Source of the DNA: Geodermatophilus sp. TF02-6
GTDB taxonomy: Bacteria; Actinomycetota; Actinomycetes; Mycobacteriales; Geodermatophilaceae
DNA length: 64,000 bases
Assembly: GCF_003319115.1 (NCBI RefSeq)
Contig: NZ_QOHF01000008.1
Location: forward strand, 114,608-178,607
Direction: 5' to 3'
How positions within the stretch are numbered: position 1 is the first letter of the stretch; every line of letters begins with the position of its first letter. A model generated the notes under the pieces. That model was given only the letters and a program-made list of their open reading frames with translations, ran no database searches and was not told where the DNA came from. This document shows positions 8,035 through 16,576 of this stretch, piece after piece. Made by a program: the position numbers and the translations under genes.

Positions 8035-8714
8035 TCAGGGTGCAGCGGGCTTCAAGACGTAGCCGGCGCCGCGGAGGGTGTGGATCATGGGCGCACGATC
8101 CTTGTCGATCTTGCGGCGCAGGTAGGAGATGTAGAGCTCCACGATGTTGCCCTGGCCGCCGAAGTCGTGCTGCCACATGCGGTCGAGGATCTGCGCCTTG
8201 GACAGCACCCGGCGCGGGTTGCGCATGAGGTAGCGCAGCAGCTCGAACTCGGTCGCGGTCAGCCGGATCTCCGTGCCACCGCAGGTCACCTCGTGGCTGT
8301 TCTCGTCCAGCGTCAGGTCCCGACGATCAGCGGGCCGTCGTCGGCCATGGTCTGCCCGGTGCGGCGCAGCTAGGCACACAGCCGCGCGACGAGCTCCTCG
8401 ATCCCGAACGGCTTGGTCACGTAGTCGTCGCCGCCGGCTGTGAGCCCGGTGATCCGGTCGGACACCGCGTCCCGGGCGGTGAGGAACACGACCGGCAGCA
8501 GCTGGGAGTCCGCGCGGAGCCGCCGCAGCACCTCGAAGCCGTCCACGTCGGGCAGCATCACGTCGAGGATGACCGCGTCGGGCCGGAAGTCGCGGGCCAC
8601 GCGGACGGCCTCGGCGCCGTCGGCGGCCGTGCGCACGTCCCAGCCTTCGTAGCGCAGGGCCATCGACAACAGGTCGGTGATAGAGAACTCGTCGGCCACG
8701 ACGAGCACCCGCAC
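8035..8714 (-). pseudogene. OmpR-family response regulator, inactivated
   Basis: GTG 8714 starts a receiver domain (acidic pair D8-E9, phospho-acceptor D51 in VILDVMLP, K101 in VTKPFG). It is followed by a winged-helix output domain in another frame (LTATEFELLRYLM, VELYISYLRRKID, HTLRGAGYVLKPA). Two lesions separate the halves: an in-frame TAG at 8370-8372 after VARLCA, and a one-base frameshift near 8320 just before DLTLDENSHEV. No histidine kinase gene is adjacent. It is an orphan, recently broken two-component regulator; both domains are otherwise well preserved. Confidence 0.82.
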
Positions 8715-8942
8715 AGCACTACCGTAGTCGCACCAGACGAGCTCCACCACGTAGACGTGCCTACACGTCCCCCGGTTTGCCCTGGTGCCGGCCGTACGGG
8801 TTGCAAGACCCCCGGCATGCCGCCCGTCGGCGCCGACGGACGACGTGCTGGGGCCACTCCGTCCTGACGTAGGGTAGTCCGGCGCGGCCACGCGACGCGG
8901 TCACCCGAACCCGGCAGGTCGCCCACCGCGGTCGATGGGACC

Positions 8943-9959
8943 TCAGCGGCGCCGTGCCGCCGGCGTGAGCGTGTGGTCGCCGTAGCTGTTGTCGTCCGGG
9001 TTGACGGTCACCCCGGGGGCGACGAGCTTGTCAATGCGGTCGAGCACCTCAGTCGACAGGGTGATGCCCGCGGCGGGGAGGTAGGACTCCAGCTGCTCCA
9101 TCGTCCGCGGCCCGACGATCGCCGAGGTGACGCCGGGGTGGTTGAGGACGAACGCGATCGCCATCTCGATGAGGCTGATGCCGGTCTGCTCGGCGAGCTG
9201 GGCGAGGTCTTCGACGATGTCGAGCTTGCGCTGGTTGGCGGCGCTGCTCATGTCGAACCGGGCGCTGGGCCGGGCGGCCGAGGTGGGGGTTCCGGCGGCG
9301 TCCTTGCGCCACCGGCCGGACAGCCAGCCGCCGGCCAGCGGGCTGTAGGTGAGGGTGCCCATGCCGTGCCGCTGGGTGGTGGGCAGCACGTCCTCTTCGA
9401 TGCCGCGCACGAGGATCGAGTACGGCGGCTGCTCGGTGACGAACCGCTCCAGGTGCCGCTCGCGGGAGGCCCACTGCGCCTCGACGATCTGCGAGCCGGA
9501 GTACGACGACGAGCCGATGTAGCGGACCTTGCCGGCCCGGACCAGGTCGGTCAGCGCGCCGAGGGTCTCCTCCACGTCGGTGCTCGGGCTGGGCCGGTGC
9601 ACTTGGTACAGATCGATGTAGTCGGTGCCCAGCCGCCGCAGGGAGTTCTCGACCTCGCGGATGATCCAGCGGCGTGAGCCGCCGCGGGAGTTGGGGTCCT
9701 CGCCCATCGGCATGAAGAACTTGGTGGCCAGGACGACGTCGTCGCGCCGGCCCTGCAGGGCCTCGCCGACGATCTCCTCGGAGACGCCGGCGGAGTACAC
9801 GTCGGCGGTGTCGACGAAGTTGATGCCGGCGTCCAGCGCCCGGTGGATGATGCGGATGGAGTCGGCGCGGTCGTCGTTGCCCCAGGGGCCGAACATCATC
9901 GCCCCCAAACACAGCGGGCTGACCTGCACGCCGGTGCGGCCGAGCGGGCGGAACTGCAT
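8943..9959 (-). CDS. Aldo/keto reductase
   Basis: This 338-residue (alpha/beta)8 NADPH-dependent oxidoreductase has catalytic tetrad D50, Y55, K80 and H121 and the SxxRRLGTDYIDLYQVH signature. It resembles the YdjG/Tas-like class acting on aldehydes or ketones. It begins at ATG 9959 behind AAGAAGGAG and lies downstream of the zinc alcohol dehydrogenase across a strong hairpin terminator, so it probably has its own promoter. It groups by function with the neighbouring redox genes (inference). Confidence 0.9.
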   Translation of the reverse strand: MQFRPLGRTGVQVSPLCLGAMMFGPWGNDDRADSIRIIHRALDAGINFVDTADVYSAGVSEEIVGEALQGRRDDVVLATKFFMPMGEDPNSRGGSRRWIIREVENSLRRLGTDYIDLYQVHRPSPSTDVEETLGALTDLVRAGKVRYIGSSSYSGSQIVEAQWASRERHLERFVTEQPPYSILVRGIEEDVLPTTQRHGMGTLTYSPLAGGWLSGRWRKDAAGTPTSAARPSARFDMSSAANQRKLDIVEDLAQLAEQTGISLIEMAIAFVLNHPGVTSAIVGPRTMEQLESYLPAAGITLSTEVLDRIDKLVAPGVTVNPDDNSYGDHTLTPAARRR

Positions 9960-10066
9960 GCGTGGCTCCTTCTTCTAATGAGAACCGGCGGCGGCCATCG
10001 CCACCCGGTGGTCGATGCCGATCGGGACGGGGTCGGGTGCCCGGCGAGTGGGCGAGCGGCCCCGGT

Positions 10067-10108
10067 CGACGGCTGCCCGCCGGAAGTTGTCCCGGCGGGC
10101 AGCCGTCG
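10067..10108. terminator. Strong hairpin terminator after the zinc dehydrogenase
   Basis: A perfect 17-bp stem (10067-10083 pairing with 10092-10108) around an 8-nt loop lies just past the dehydrogenase stop at 10114. No clear U-tract follows, as is common in high-GC actinobacteria. Confidence 0.7.
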
Positions 10109-10113
10109 AGAGG

Positions 10114-11133
10114 TCAGGGACGGACCACGACCTTGAGCGCCTCGCGGGAGTCCATCGCCTTGTAGCCGGCGGGGACGTCGTCCAGGCCGACGGTGCGGTC
10201 GAACACCCGGCCGGGCTCGATGCGCCCCTCGAGCACGTCGGGCAGCAACCCCTCGACGTAGGACCGCTGCGCGCCGGGGCCGCCGGTGAGGGTGATGTTG
10301 CGGCCGAACAGGTCGAAGCCGGCCGGCGCGTCGGAGTACTGCGGCACGCCGACGCGGCTGATCACGCCGCCGGCGCGTACGACGCCGAGGGCCTGCTCGT
10401 AGGCGGGCAGATGCCCGACGCACTCCAGGACGGCGGAGCTGCCGTGGCCGCCGGTGAGCTCGCGGACGGCGGTGATGCCCTCCTCGCCGCGGGCGGCGAC
10501 GACGTCGGTGGCGCCGAACTCCCGGCCGAGGTCGGTGCGTGCCTGGTGGCGGCCCATGAGCACGATCTGCTCGGCGCCCAGCCGCTTGGCGGCCAGCACG
10601 GCGAGCAGGCCGACGGCGCCGTCGCCGATGACGGTCACCGACGAGCCGGGGCCGACCTGGCCGCGCACGGCGGCGTGGTGGCCGGTGATCAGCACGTCGG
10701 ACAGCGTGAGCAGCGAGGGCAGCAGCGCGGAGTCTTCGCCGACGGGGGCCTTGATCAGCGTGCCGTCGGCGAGCGGCACGCGGACGGCCTCGGCCTGCGC
10801 GGTGGAGAAGAAGCCGCCGTGCTTGCAGGAGGTGGTCAGGCCCTCGCGGCAGAAGACGCAGGTGTTGTCGAAGTAGGCGAAGGGCGCGATGACGAAGTCG
10901 CCGCGGCGGATGGTGGCCACCTCGGAGCCGACCTCCTCGACCACGCCGATGAACTCATGCCCCATCTGCTGGCCCCGCTCGCCGGCCGGCATGGAGTGGT
11001 AGGGGTGCAGGTCGCTGCCGCAGACGCAGGTGCGGACGACCCGGACCAGGGCGTCGGTGGGCTGTTCGACGACCGGGTCGGGTAGCTGCTCCACTCGCAC
11101 GTCGCCGGCGCCGTACATGACTGTTGCTCGCAC
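10114..11133 (-). CDS. Zinc-dependent alcohol dehydrogenase family protein (MDR)
   Basis: A 339-residue medium-chain dehydrogenase with catalytic zinc ligands C38 and H59-E60 and a Rossmann motif VIGDGAVG. The structural-zinc lobe has CVFC and a later Cys but only three of the usual four cysteines. GTG 11133 is chosen over an upstream ATG because AGAAAGG precedes it at proper spacing. The gene sits directly downstream of the promoter element at 11192-11225, shared with two other units, so it is a likely member of the MmyB-type regulon. The substrate is unknown. Confidence 0.88.
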   Translation of the reverse strand: MRATVMYGAGDVRVEQLPDPVVEQPTDALVRVVRTCVCGSDLHPYHSMPAGERGQQMGHEFIGVVEEVGSEVATIRRGDFVIAPFAYFDNTCVFCREGLTTSCKHGGFFSTAQAEAVRVPLADGTLIKAPVGEDSALLPSLLTLSDVLITGHHAAVRGQVGPGSSVTVIGDGAVGLLAVLAAKRLGAEQIVLMGRHQARTDLGREFGATDVVAARGEEGITAVRELTGGHGSSAVLECVGHLPAYEQALGVVRAGGVISRVGVPQYSDAPAGFDLFGRNITLTGGPGAQRSYVEGLLPDVLEGRIEPGRVFDRTVGLDDVPAGYKAMDSREALKVVVRP

Positions 11134-11191
11134 GAGGTCGTGCCTTTCTGTTCGGGGTCTGGTTCCAGGCAACCCCGGGCCGCGGTGGCGT

Positions 11192-11225
11192 GGGAGTGCC
11201 TGTCGTTCGGGGTACTGGCAGTGCC
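11192..11225 (-). promoter_or_regulatory. Shared regulon operator/promoter element A (upstream of zinc dehydrogenase)
   Basis: AGTGCCTGTCGTTCGGGG followed by TACTGGCAGTGCC is identical over about 31 bp to element B (15085-15120) and similar to element C (18039-18072). It lies about 60 bp before the dehydrogenase GTG. Conservation in noncoding DNA at three promoters marks it as functional. Confidence 0.75.
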
Positions 11226-11237
11226 CCCCGGGGCCGG

Positions 11238-12005
11238 TCAGTGGGCGAGGCGTGCCAGGTCGTCCTGCACCGCGGGCGGTTCCTCGGCGACCGGCGGCAG
11301 GGTGGCGGGGTCGCCGGCCGCGTCCAGCGCGCCGGCGGGGTCGGGTGTCAGGGCGCCGAACAGGCCGGACCAGTCCGACGGTGCCGGGCCGGCCTCGGCG
11401 AACAGCTCGAAGGTCCGGCCGGCCGCGGTGTCGGTGAGCAGGCTGCGGACGAGGACCTCGGCGAGCTGGTCGCGGCCGATGCCGCCGTTGCCGGTGTCGG
11501 TCTGCTCGAGGACGAGCCGGTCGTCGCCGGCGCTGACGGCGTCGAACCAGCCGGGGCGGACGATCGTGTAGGGGGCGCCGCTGGCGCGGACGAGCCGTTC
11601 GGAGCGCCGCTTCCAGTCCAGCAGCTGGCCGGTGCTGCCGCCGTAGGCGCCGCGGCGGCTGACGCCGATGGAGGTCATCAGCGCGAGCCGGGGCTTCCGG
11701 TCGTCGAGGGCGTGCAGGACGGCGGCGACGCCGCCGTAGTCGATGCGCCGGGCGGCGTCGGGGCTGCCGTGGCCGCCGTGGGTGAACACGACGGCGTCGA
11801 CGCCGGAGACGGCCGCGTGGAGGGTGTCGGGCTTCTCGAGGTCGCCGGGAACGAGGTCGGCGCCGGGCAGGAGCCGCTCGGCGCCGGCCGGGTCGCGGAC
11901 GAGTGCGCGAACGTCGAGGCCGTGCCGCTGCGCGGCGGCGACGACGCGGCGGCCGATGCCGCCGGTGGCCCCGACGACGAGCACGGACGTGGGTGAGCTG
12001 GGCAT
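11238..12005 (-). CDS. NmrA/atypical SDR NAD(P)-binding reductase
   Basis: This 255-residue Rossmann protein has GATGGIG at residues 12-18 and the atypical SDR layout (VRALVRDP, DLEKPDTL, VVFTHG, PYTIVRPGWF) of NmrA-like or NAD(P)H-binding proteins such as YtfG/BVR-B types. It is the last gene of a leftward unit that begins with the aldo/keto reductase at 15055 and runs through the NTF2-like gene and antiporter. It may reduce quinones or small carbonyls or sense redox state (family knowledge). It is intact, with ATG at 12005 behind GAGGAG. Confidence 0.85.
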   Translation of the reverse strand: MPSSPTSVLVVGATGGIGRRVVAAAQRHGLDVRALVRDPAGAERLLPGADLVPGDLEKPDTLHAAVSGVDAVVFTHGGHGSPDAARRIDYGGVAAVLHALDDRKPRLALMTSIGVSRRGAYGGSTGQLLDWKRRSERLVRASGAPYTIVRPGWFDAVSAGDDRLVLEQTDTGNGGIGRDQLAEVLVRSLLTDTAAGRTFELFAEAGPAPSDWSGLFGALTPDPAGALDAAGDPATLPPVAEEPPAVQDDLARLAH

Positions 12006-12062
12006 GGGATCTCCTCGTGGCGGCCGAAGCCGCTCGGTGGTGGGTCGGGGGGCGGCGCGCCG

Positions 12063-13730
12063 TCAGTCGACGGGGTCGACGCCGGTGAGCCGGAGTTCTT
12101 CGATGTCGATCCGGGTCTGCACGCGGCGCGCCACGGAGTCGTCGATGGCGCCCTCGCGGCGCAGCCGGAGCAGGACTTCGCGCTTGCGGTCCAGGAGGGC
12201 CAGGCGGAGCCGGCGGTACTCCTCGTCGCGGGCCAGCGGCGACGCCTCGGCGAGCGCCACCGGGTGGGGCACGGGCACGAGCCCGGCGGCCGCATCATCG
12301 GTGGCGTGGGTCCGCTCCGGTCCGGACGTGCGGCGACGGTCGGCGTGGTTGGCCTCGACGATGCTCAGGTGCTCGGCGTAGTCGCGGGCGACCCGGTCGC
12401 GGACCTCGTCGCTGATGCCGTGCTCGTCGGCCAACTCGGGGATCGCGGTGACCGTGGTGGTGGTGAGCGCCCGCTCGGCCAGCTCCAGTTCGTCGTCCAG
12501 GGCGGAATCCGCCGGCAGCCGCGCCCACCGCACCACGACCGGCAGCAGCGGGCCCTGGACCAGCAGCGTCAGGACGATGACCCCGGTGGTGACGAACACG
12601 ATGTCGTCCCGCCCCGGGAAGGGGGCCCCGTTCTCCAGCGCCAGCGGCACGGAGAGCGCGATGGCCAGCGAGACGGCGCCGCGGAACCCGGCGACCGCGC
12701 TGACCACGCGGGCCCGGTAGCTCATCCGCCGCGCCCGCTGGGAGGGCCGGCGGTCCAGCAGCCGGATCAGCGCGACGCTGAGGGTCTGGAAGACGAACCG
12801 GACGACGAGCAGCCCGACCCAGACGGCCACCACGACCCCGAGCAGCCGGCCGACGTCGGCGATGCCCAGGTCCCGGATGACGACCTGCGCCTCGAGCCCG
12901 ATGAGCACGAACAGCGCGCCGTTGAGCAGCTGCGAGCCCAGCGGCCAGGCCGACTCGGTCTGCCGGCGGGACGCCGCGGTGCTAATCCGCGCCGAGGCGT
13001 ACCCCACGGCGAGGCCGGCGACGACGACGGCGAGCACGCCGGAGGCGCCGATCAGCTCGGCGAGCAGGTAGGCGACGAACGGGACGAGCAGCAGGCCGAT
13101 GTTGATCGTCGTGGCGTCGCGCAGCGGCCGGAGCAGCAGGTACGCCGCGCCCGCTACCGCAGCTCCGACGGCGACCCCGCCGAGGTAGGACCGGGCGACG
13201 AGGCCGGTGACGTCGAGTGCGGTGTAGTCGCCGCCGACCGCGATCCCGACGGCGATGGCGTAGACCACCAGTGCGGTGCCGTCGTTGGTCAGGCTCTCGG
13301 CCTTGAGCAGCATGAAGTTGCGGTGCGGCAGGGTGCGCCCGAGCGCGGCGACGGCGGTGGCGTCCGGGGGCGCGACGGCGGCACCGAGCACCAGTGCGGC
13401 CGCCCACGGGATGCCGAGGGCGTGCGCGATGCCGGCGACGGCGAAGGCGGTGGCGACCACCAGCAGCGTGCTCATGATCATGATGCCGCGGAAGTCACGC
13501 CGGATCGACCGCAGGGACGTGGTCAGGCTCTCCCAGAAGAGCATCACCGGCAGGAAGATCAGCAGCACCATCTCCGGGTGCAGCTCGATGTGGCGCAGTT
13601 CGGGGACGAACCCCAGCGCGACCCCCAGCAGGAGCAGGAGCAGCGGGGTCGCCATCCGCAGGCGGGGTGCCAGCACCGTGCCGGCGAAGACCGCGGCGCC
13701 GAGCGTCACGGTGATCTCGAGGCCGTTCAT
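12063..13730 (-). CDS. Na+/H+ antiporter, CPA1 family
   Basis: A 555-residue membrane protein with about 12 hydrophobic segments in the first 420 residues and a hydrophilic cytoplasmic tail of about 130. The CPA1 motifs APPDATAV and ESLTNDGTALVVY carry the ion-binding aspartates, and RVVSAVAGFRGAVSLAIA is the conserved helix. It would exchange Na+ or K+ for protons. It lies between NTF2-like and NmrA-like genes in one leftward operon with short gaps. An antiporter inside a carbonyl-reductase operon suggests a combined electrophile and pH-stress response, as in systems where glutathione or methylglyoxal stress opens cation transport (inference). Confidence 0.92.
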   Translation of the reverse strand: MNGLEITVTLGAAVFAGTVLAPRLRMATPLLLLLLGVALGFVPELRHIELHPEMVLLIFLPVMLFWESLTTSLRSIRRDFRGIMIMSTLLVVATAFAVAGIAHALGIPWAAALVLGAAVAPPDATAVAALGRTLPHRNFMLLKAESLTNDGTALVVYAIAVGIAVGGDYTALDVTGLVARSYLGGVAVGAAVAGAAYLLLRPLRDATTINIGLLLVPFVAYLLAELIGASGVLAVVVAGLAVGYASARISTAASRRQTESAWPLGSQLLNGALFVLIGLEAQVVIRDLGIADVGRLLGVVVAVWVGLLVVRFVFQTLSVALIRLLDRRPSQRARRMSYRARVVSAVAGFRGAVSLAIALSVPLALENGAPFPGRDDIVFVTTGVIVLTLLVQGPLLPVVVRWARLPADSALDDELELAERALTTTTVTAIPELADEHGISDEVRDRVARDYAEHLSIVEANHADRRRTSGPERTHATDDAAAGLVPVPHPVALAEASPLARDEEYRRLRLALLDRKREVLLRLRREGAIDDSVARRVQTRIDIEELRLTGVDPVD

Positions 13731-13772
13731 GGCCTGCCTCAGTTCTTGTCGACGGTGTGCGGCCGCTGGCGG

Positions 13773-14168
13773 TCAGTGCCAGGTGGAGGCGACGGTCCCG
13801 GCCGCGACCCATGCGGAGCCGTCATGGGCGAAGGAGATGCGCAGCTGGAGCGGCCACGTGTCGGTCGCGCCCCAGATGGTGGCCGCCGTGCGCGTGCGCG
13901 CGGTGACCACCGGGGCCTCCCCGGACACGTCGACGGACACGTCGACGTCCTCCACCGAGTGGTAGGTCATCTGCCCGGACCGGACGTCGGCGAGCCACTC
14001 GGCCTTCGGCTGCCGGTAGCCGGTCATGTGCACCAGCGTGAAGTCCTCGGCCAGCAGCGCGCCGAGCGCGTCGGCGTCCCCGGCGACCATCGCCTGGCGC
14101 TGCGCCGCGTAGTTGGTGAGGACGGCGTCGCGGATGCCGGTCGCGGTCTCGGTGTTGCCGTTGTCCAC
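13773..14168 (-). CDS. SnoaL/NTF2-like small protein
   Basis: A 131-residue protein of the DUF4440/SnoaL-like NTF2 fold: AAQRQAMVAGDADALGALLAEDFTLVHMTG, then a beta-rich half ending ISFAHDGSAWVAAG. GTG 14168 lies 2 nt after the stop of the aldo/keto reductase, so the two are co-translated; a longer upstream frame only reads through that gene out of frame. Such proteins are small isomerases, hydrolases or ligand binders. The specific role here is unknown. Confidence 0.78.
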   Translation of the reverse strand: MDNGNTETATGIRDAVLTNYAAQRQAMVAGDADALGALLAEDFTLVHMTGYRQPKAEWLADVRSGQMTYHSVEDVDVSVDVSGEAPVVTARTRTAATIWGATDTWPLQLRISFAHDGSAWVAAGTVASTWH

Positions 14169-14170
14169 GC

Positions 14171-15055
14171 TCAGGCCTCGGGGATCTCGCGGCCGAAGTT
14201 CGCGCGGGTGATGTCGGCCGGCTCCGGCCCGCCGCGTACCCCGGTGTCGAGGGCGTCGATGGCGGCCTGCTGCTCGCCGGTGAGCTCGAAGCCGAAGACG
14301 TCGAAGTTCTCGCGGATCCGGGACGGGGTGACCGACTTGGGGATCACCTGGCGGCCCTGCTGGATGTGCCAGCGGAGCATGACCTGGGCGGGCGTCTTGC
14401 CGTGCGCGGCCGCGATCTTGCCGATGGTCGGGTCCTGCAGTGTGCTGCCGTGCGAGCCGTCGCGGTAGAACGTGATGCCGCCGATCGGCGACCACGCCTG
14501 GGACAGGATCCCGTGCTCGGCATCGAGGTCGAGCAGCTGGGACTGCCGGAAGTACGGGTGCACCTCGATCTGGTTCACGGCGGGAACGACGGTCGTCTCG
14601 GCCAGCAGCCGGGTGAGGTGCTCGGGCATGAAGTTGGAGACCCCGATCGCGCGAACGTCACCGGCGGCCACCAGCTTCTCCAGCGCCTTGTAGGCGCCGA
14701 TGGTCAGCTCGAACTCACCCGGCAGCGGCTGGTGCAGGATGAGCAGGTCGACCTGGTCGAGTCCCAGCTTCCCGGCGCTCTTGTCGAACGCGTGCAGCGT
14801 CTCGTCGTAGCCGTAGTCGCTGATCCAGATCTTGGTCTCGACGAAGACCTCCGACCGGTCGACGTCGGACCGGCGCAGCGCCTCACCGACCTGCCGCTCG
14901 TTGCCGTAGGCCGCGGCGGTGTCGATGTGCCGGTAGCCGACCTCCAGCGCGGTCTGCACGGCGGTGACCGTCTCGTCCGGCGGGGTCTGGAAGACGCCGA
15001 ACCCGACAGACGGGATCTGCACGCCGTTGTTCAGGGTGAACGAAGTGCTGCTCAT
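14171..15055 (-). CDS. Aldo/keto reductase, AKR5-like (2,5-diketo-D-gluconate reductase type)
   Basis: This 294-residue enzyme has the AKR tetrad D45, Y50, K75 and H108, the family phrase VGYRHIDTAAAYGNE and the NADPH-binding IPKSVTPSRIREN near the C-terminus. It reduces ketones or aldehydes with NADPH. It is the first gene of the leftward operon AKR - NTF2-like - antiporter - NmrA-like, and the shared promoter element B lies 30-65 bp upstream of its ATG. Confidence 0.92.
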   Translation of the reverse strand: MSSTSFTLNNGVQIPSVGFGVFQTPPDETVTAVQTALEVGYRHIDTAAAYGNERQVGEALRRSDVDRSEVFVETKIWISDYGYDETLHAFDKSAGKLGLDQVDLLILHQPLPGEFELTIGAYKALEKLVAAGDVRAIGVSNFMPEHLTRLLAETTVVPAVNQIEVHPYFRQSQLLDLDAEHGILSQAWSPIGGITFYRDGSHGSTLQDPTIGKIAAAHGKTPAQVMLRWHIQQGRQVIPKSVTPSRIRENFDVFGFELTGEQQAAIDALDTGVRGGPEPADITRANFGREIPEA

Positions 15056-15084
15056 GACTCCAGCCTCTGCCCGCTGACGCGGGC

Positions 15085-15120
15085 CTGGCAGTGCCTGTCG
15101 TTCGGGGTACTGGCAGTGCC
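15085..15120 (-). promoter_or_regulatory. Shared regulon operator/promoter element B (upstream of AKR operon)
   Basis: Two direct copies of CTGGCAGTGCC start 25 bp apart (15085-15095 and 15110-15120) around TGTCGTTCGGGGTA. The element is nearly identical to A and related to C. Each half contains the dyad ACTGGCAGT or a close variant. Confidence 0.75.
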
Positions 15121-15159
15121 CCCCGGCCGGTGCGTACCGGTCAGGCGGCCGCCCGCAGG

Positions 15160-15240
15160 GTGGGTCGGCACCTGCGCCGCGGCAACCGCGGACAGCAAGG
15201 CCAGCCCGAGCGTCATCCCGAGCTGGTGGGCGGTGTTGAG
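15160..15240 (-). pseudogene. MFS exporter C-terminal fragment (partial duplicate of 16577-18007)
   Basis: On the minus strand this stretch matches the exporter gene around 16750-16830 (NTAHQLGM, LGLALLSAV region) with a few changes. It is an isolated piece of about 80 bp without start or context, lying between element B and the dehydrogenase terminator. It is a leftover of duplication or recombination. Confidence 0.65.
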
Positions 15241-15275
15241 CGTGGGTCCGGCTCAGCGGCTCACCGCAACGCCGA

Positions 15276-15304
15276 AGCCCCGCGACCGTCGGTCGGCCGG
15301 GGCT
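15276..15304. terminator. Hairpin downstream of second zinc alcohol dehydrogenase
   Basis: AGCCCC pairs with GGGGCT and GCGACC with GGTCGGC around a short loop, about 30 bp beyond the dehydrogenase stop on the minus strand. The stem is imperfect. Confidence 0.5.
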
Positions 15305-15331
15305 CCGTCGTGATCGAGTTCGTCGTGACGC

Positions 15332-16375
15332 TCAGTCGGCCAGGGTGGCGTTGTCGAGGACGAACCGGTAGCGGACGTCAGCGTCGAGAATCCGCTGGTA
15401 GGCCTCGTTGATCTGGTTCCCGGCGATCATCTCGATCTCGGCGGTGATGCTGTGCTCGGCGGCGAAGTCGAGCATCTCCTGGGTCTCGCGGATGCTGCCG
15501 AAGTGGGTGCCGGTGTAGCTGCGCCGGTTCCGGATGACGTTGTAGGCGTTGAAGGTCACCGGGTTGGGGTCGATGCCGGCGTTGACCAGCGCACCGCCGA
15601 GCGCGAGGAGCGACAGATGCGCGTCGACGTCGATGCTGCCGCTCACGGTGTTGATGATGAGGTCGAACGTGTTTGCGAGGGTCGCGAACGTGCCGCTCTC
15701 GGCGGTCGCGTAGTACGCATCCGCGCCGAGCGCGAGGGCGTCGGCGCGCTTTCGGTCGCTGCGCGAGAGCACGGTCACCTCGGCGCCCTTGGCCTTGGCG
15801 AACTTGACCGCGAGGTGCCCGAGGCCGCCGAGACCGACGACGGCGACCTTGCTGCCCTCACCGACGTTCCAGTCCTTCAGGGGTGCGTAGACGGTGGCGC
15901 CGGCGCACAGCAGCGGAGCCGCTGCGGCTGGATCGAGAGAGGTGGGCACCCTCACGACGAAGTCCTCGTTGGCGACGATCTGCTCGGAGTAGCCGCCCTG
16001 CGTCATGGTGCCGTCTCGGTCTGGGCTGCTGAAGACGAGGGTGTGGCCCGTGAGGCAGTACTGCTCCTCGCCGCGGAGGCAGTTCGCGCATTCTCGGCAG
16101 GAGTTGACCATGCAGCCGATGCCGACGCGGTCGCCGACGGCGTGCTTGGTGACCTGGTCGCCGATGGCGGTGACCTCGCCGACGATCTCGTGACCGAGCA
16201 CGAGCGGCGAGCCGGGCAGCGGGTTGGCGACGAAGTTCATGTCGGAGTGGCAGATGCCGCAGTACCTGATGGCGATCTGCACGTCATGGGCGCCGACATC
16301 CCGACGCTCGATGGTGACCGGCTGGATGGTGCCGTTGGTCTCGAGGACTCCGTAGGCGCGGACGGTGGTGGGCAT
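15332..16375 (-). CDS. NAD(P)-dependent zinc alcohol dehydrogenase, CAD/YahK type
   Basis: A 347-residue MDR enzyme with catalytic-zinc motif CGICHSD (39-45) and GHE (61-63), structural zinc cysteines 93, 96, 99 and 107, and cofactor motif GLGGLGH. The pattern is that of cinnamyl-alcohol-dehydrogenase-like aldehyde reductases. A longer frame starts at 16480, but ATG 16375 follows GAAGGAAG and begins family homology. It lies between the exporter and element B and probably belongs to the same stress locus. It differs clearly from the zinc dehydrogenase at 10114. Confidence 0.9.
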   Translation of the reverse strand: MPTTVRAYGVLETNGTIQPVTIERRDVGAHDVQIAIRYCGICHSDMNFVANPLPGSPLVLGHEIVGEVTAIGDQVTKHAVGDRVGIGCMVNSCRECANCLRGEEQYCLTGHTLVFSSPDRDGTMTQGGYSEQIVANEDFVVRVPTSLDPAAAAPLLCAGATVYAPLKDWNVGEGSKVAVVGLGGLGHLAVKFAKAKGAEVTVLSRSDRKRADALALGADAYYATAESGTFATLANTFDLIINTVSGSIDVDAHLSLLALGGALVNAGIDPNPVTFNAYNVIRNRRSYTGTHFGSIRETQEMLDFAAEHSITAEIEMIAGNQINEAYQRILDADVRYRFVLDNATLAD

Positions 16376-16576
16376 GATCTTCCTTCGGTGAGAGGAGCTG
16401 GCGCTCGTTGCGGGGTTGGGGCACTGGCGTTCCGGGGCGGTGGCGTCCGGGCCGGAGTGCGACAGGGTCAGTGCCGTCATGAGCCCGGCCGTGGAGCGGC
16501 CGACCAGATGTCGCCGACGTAGACGGCGGCGAGGACTATCACCGCTGCAGTCAGTGGTGCTGAGGCGGGCGCGCCA

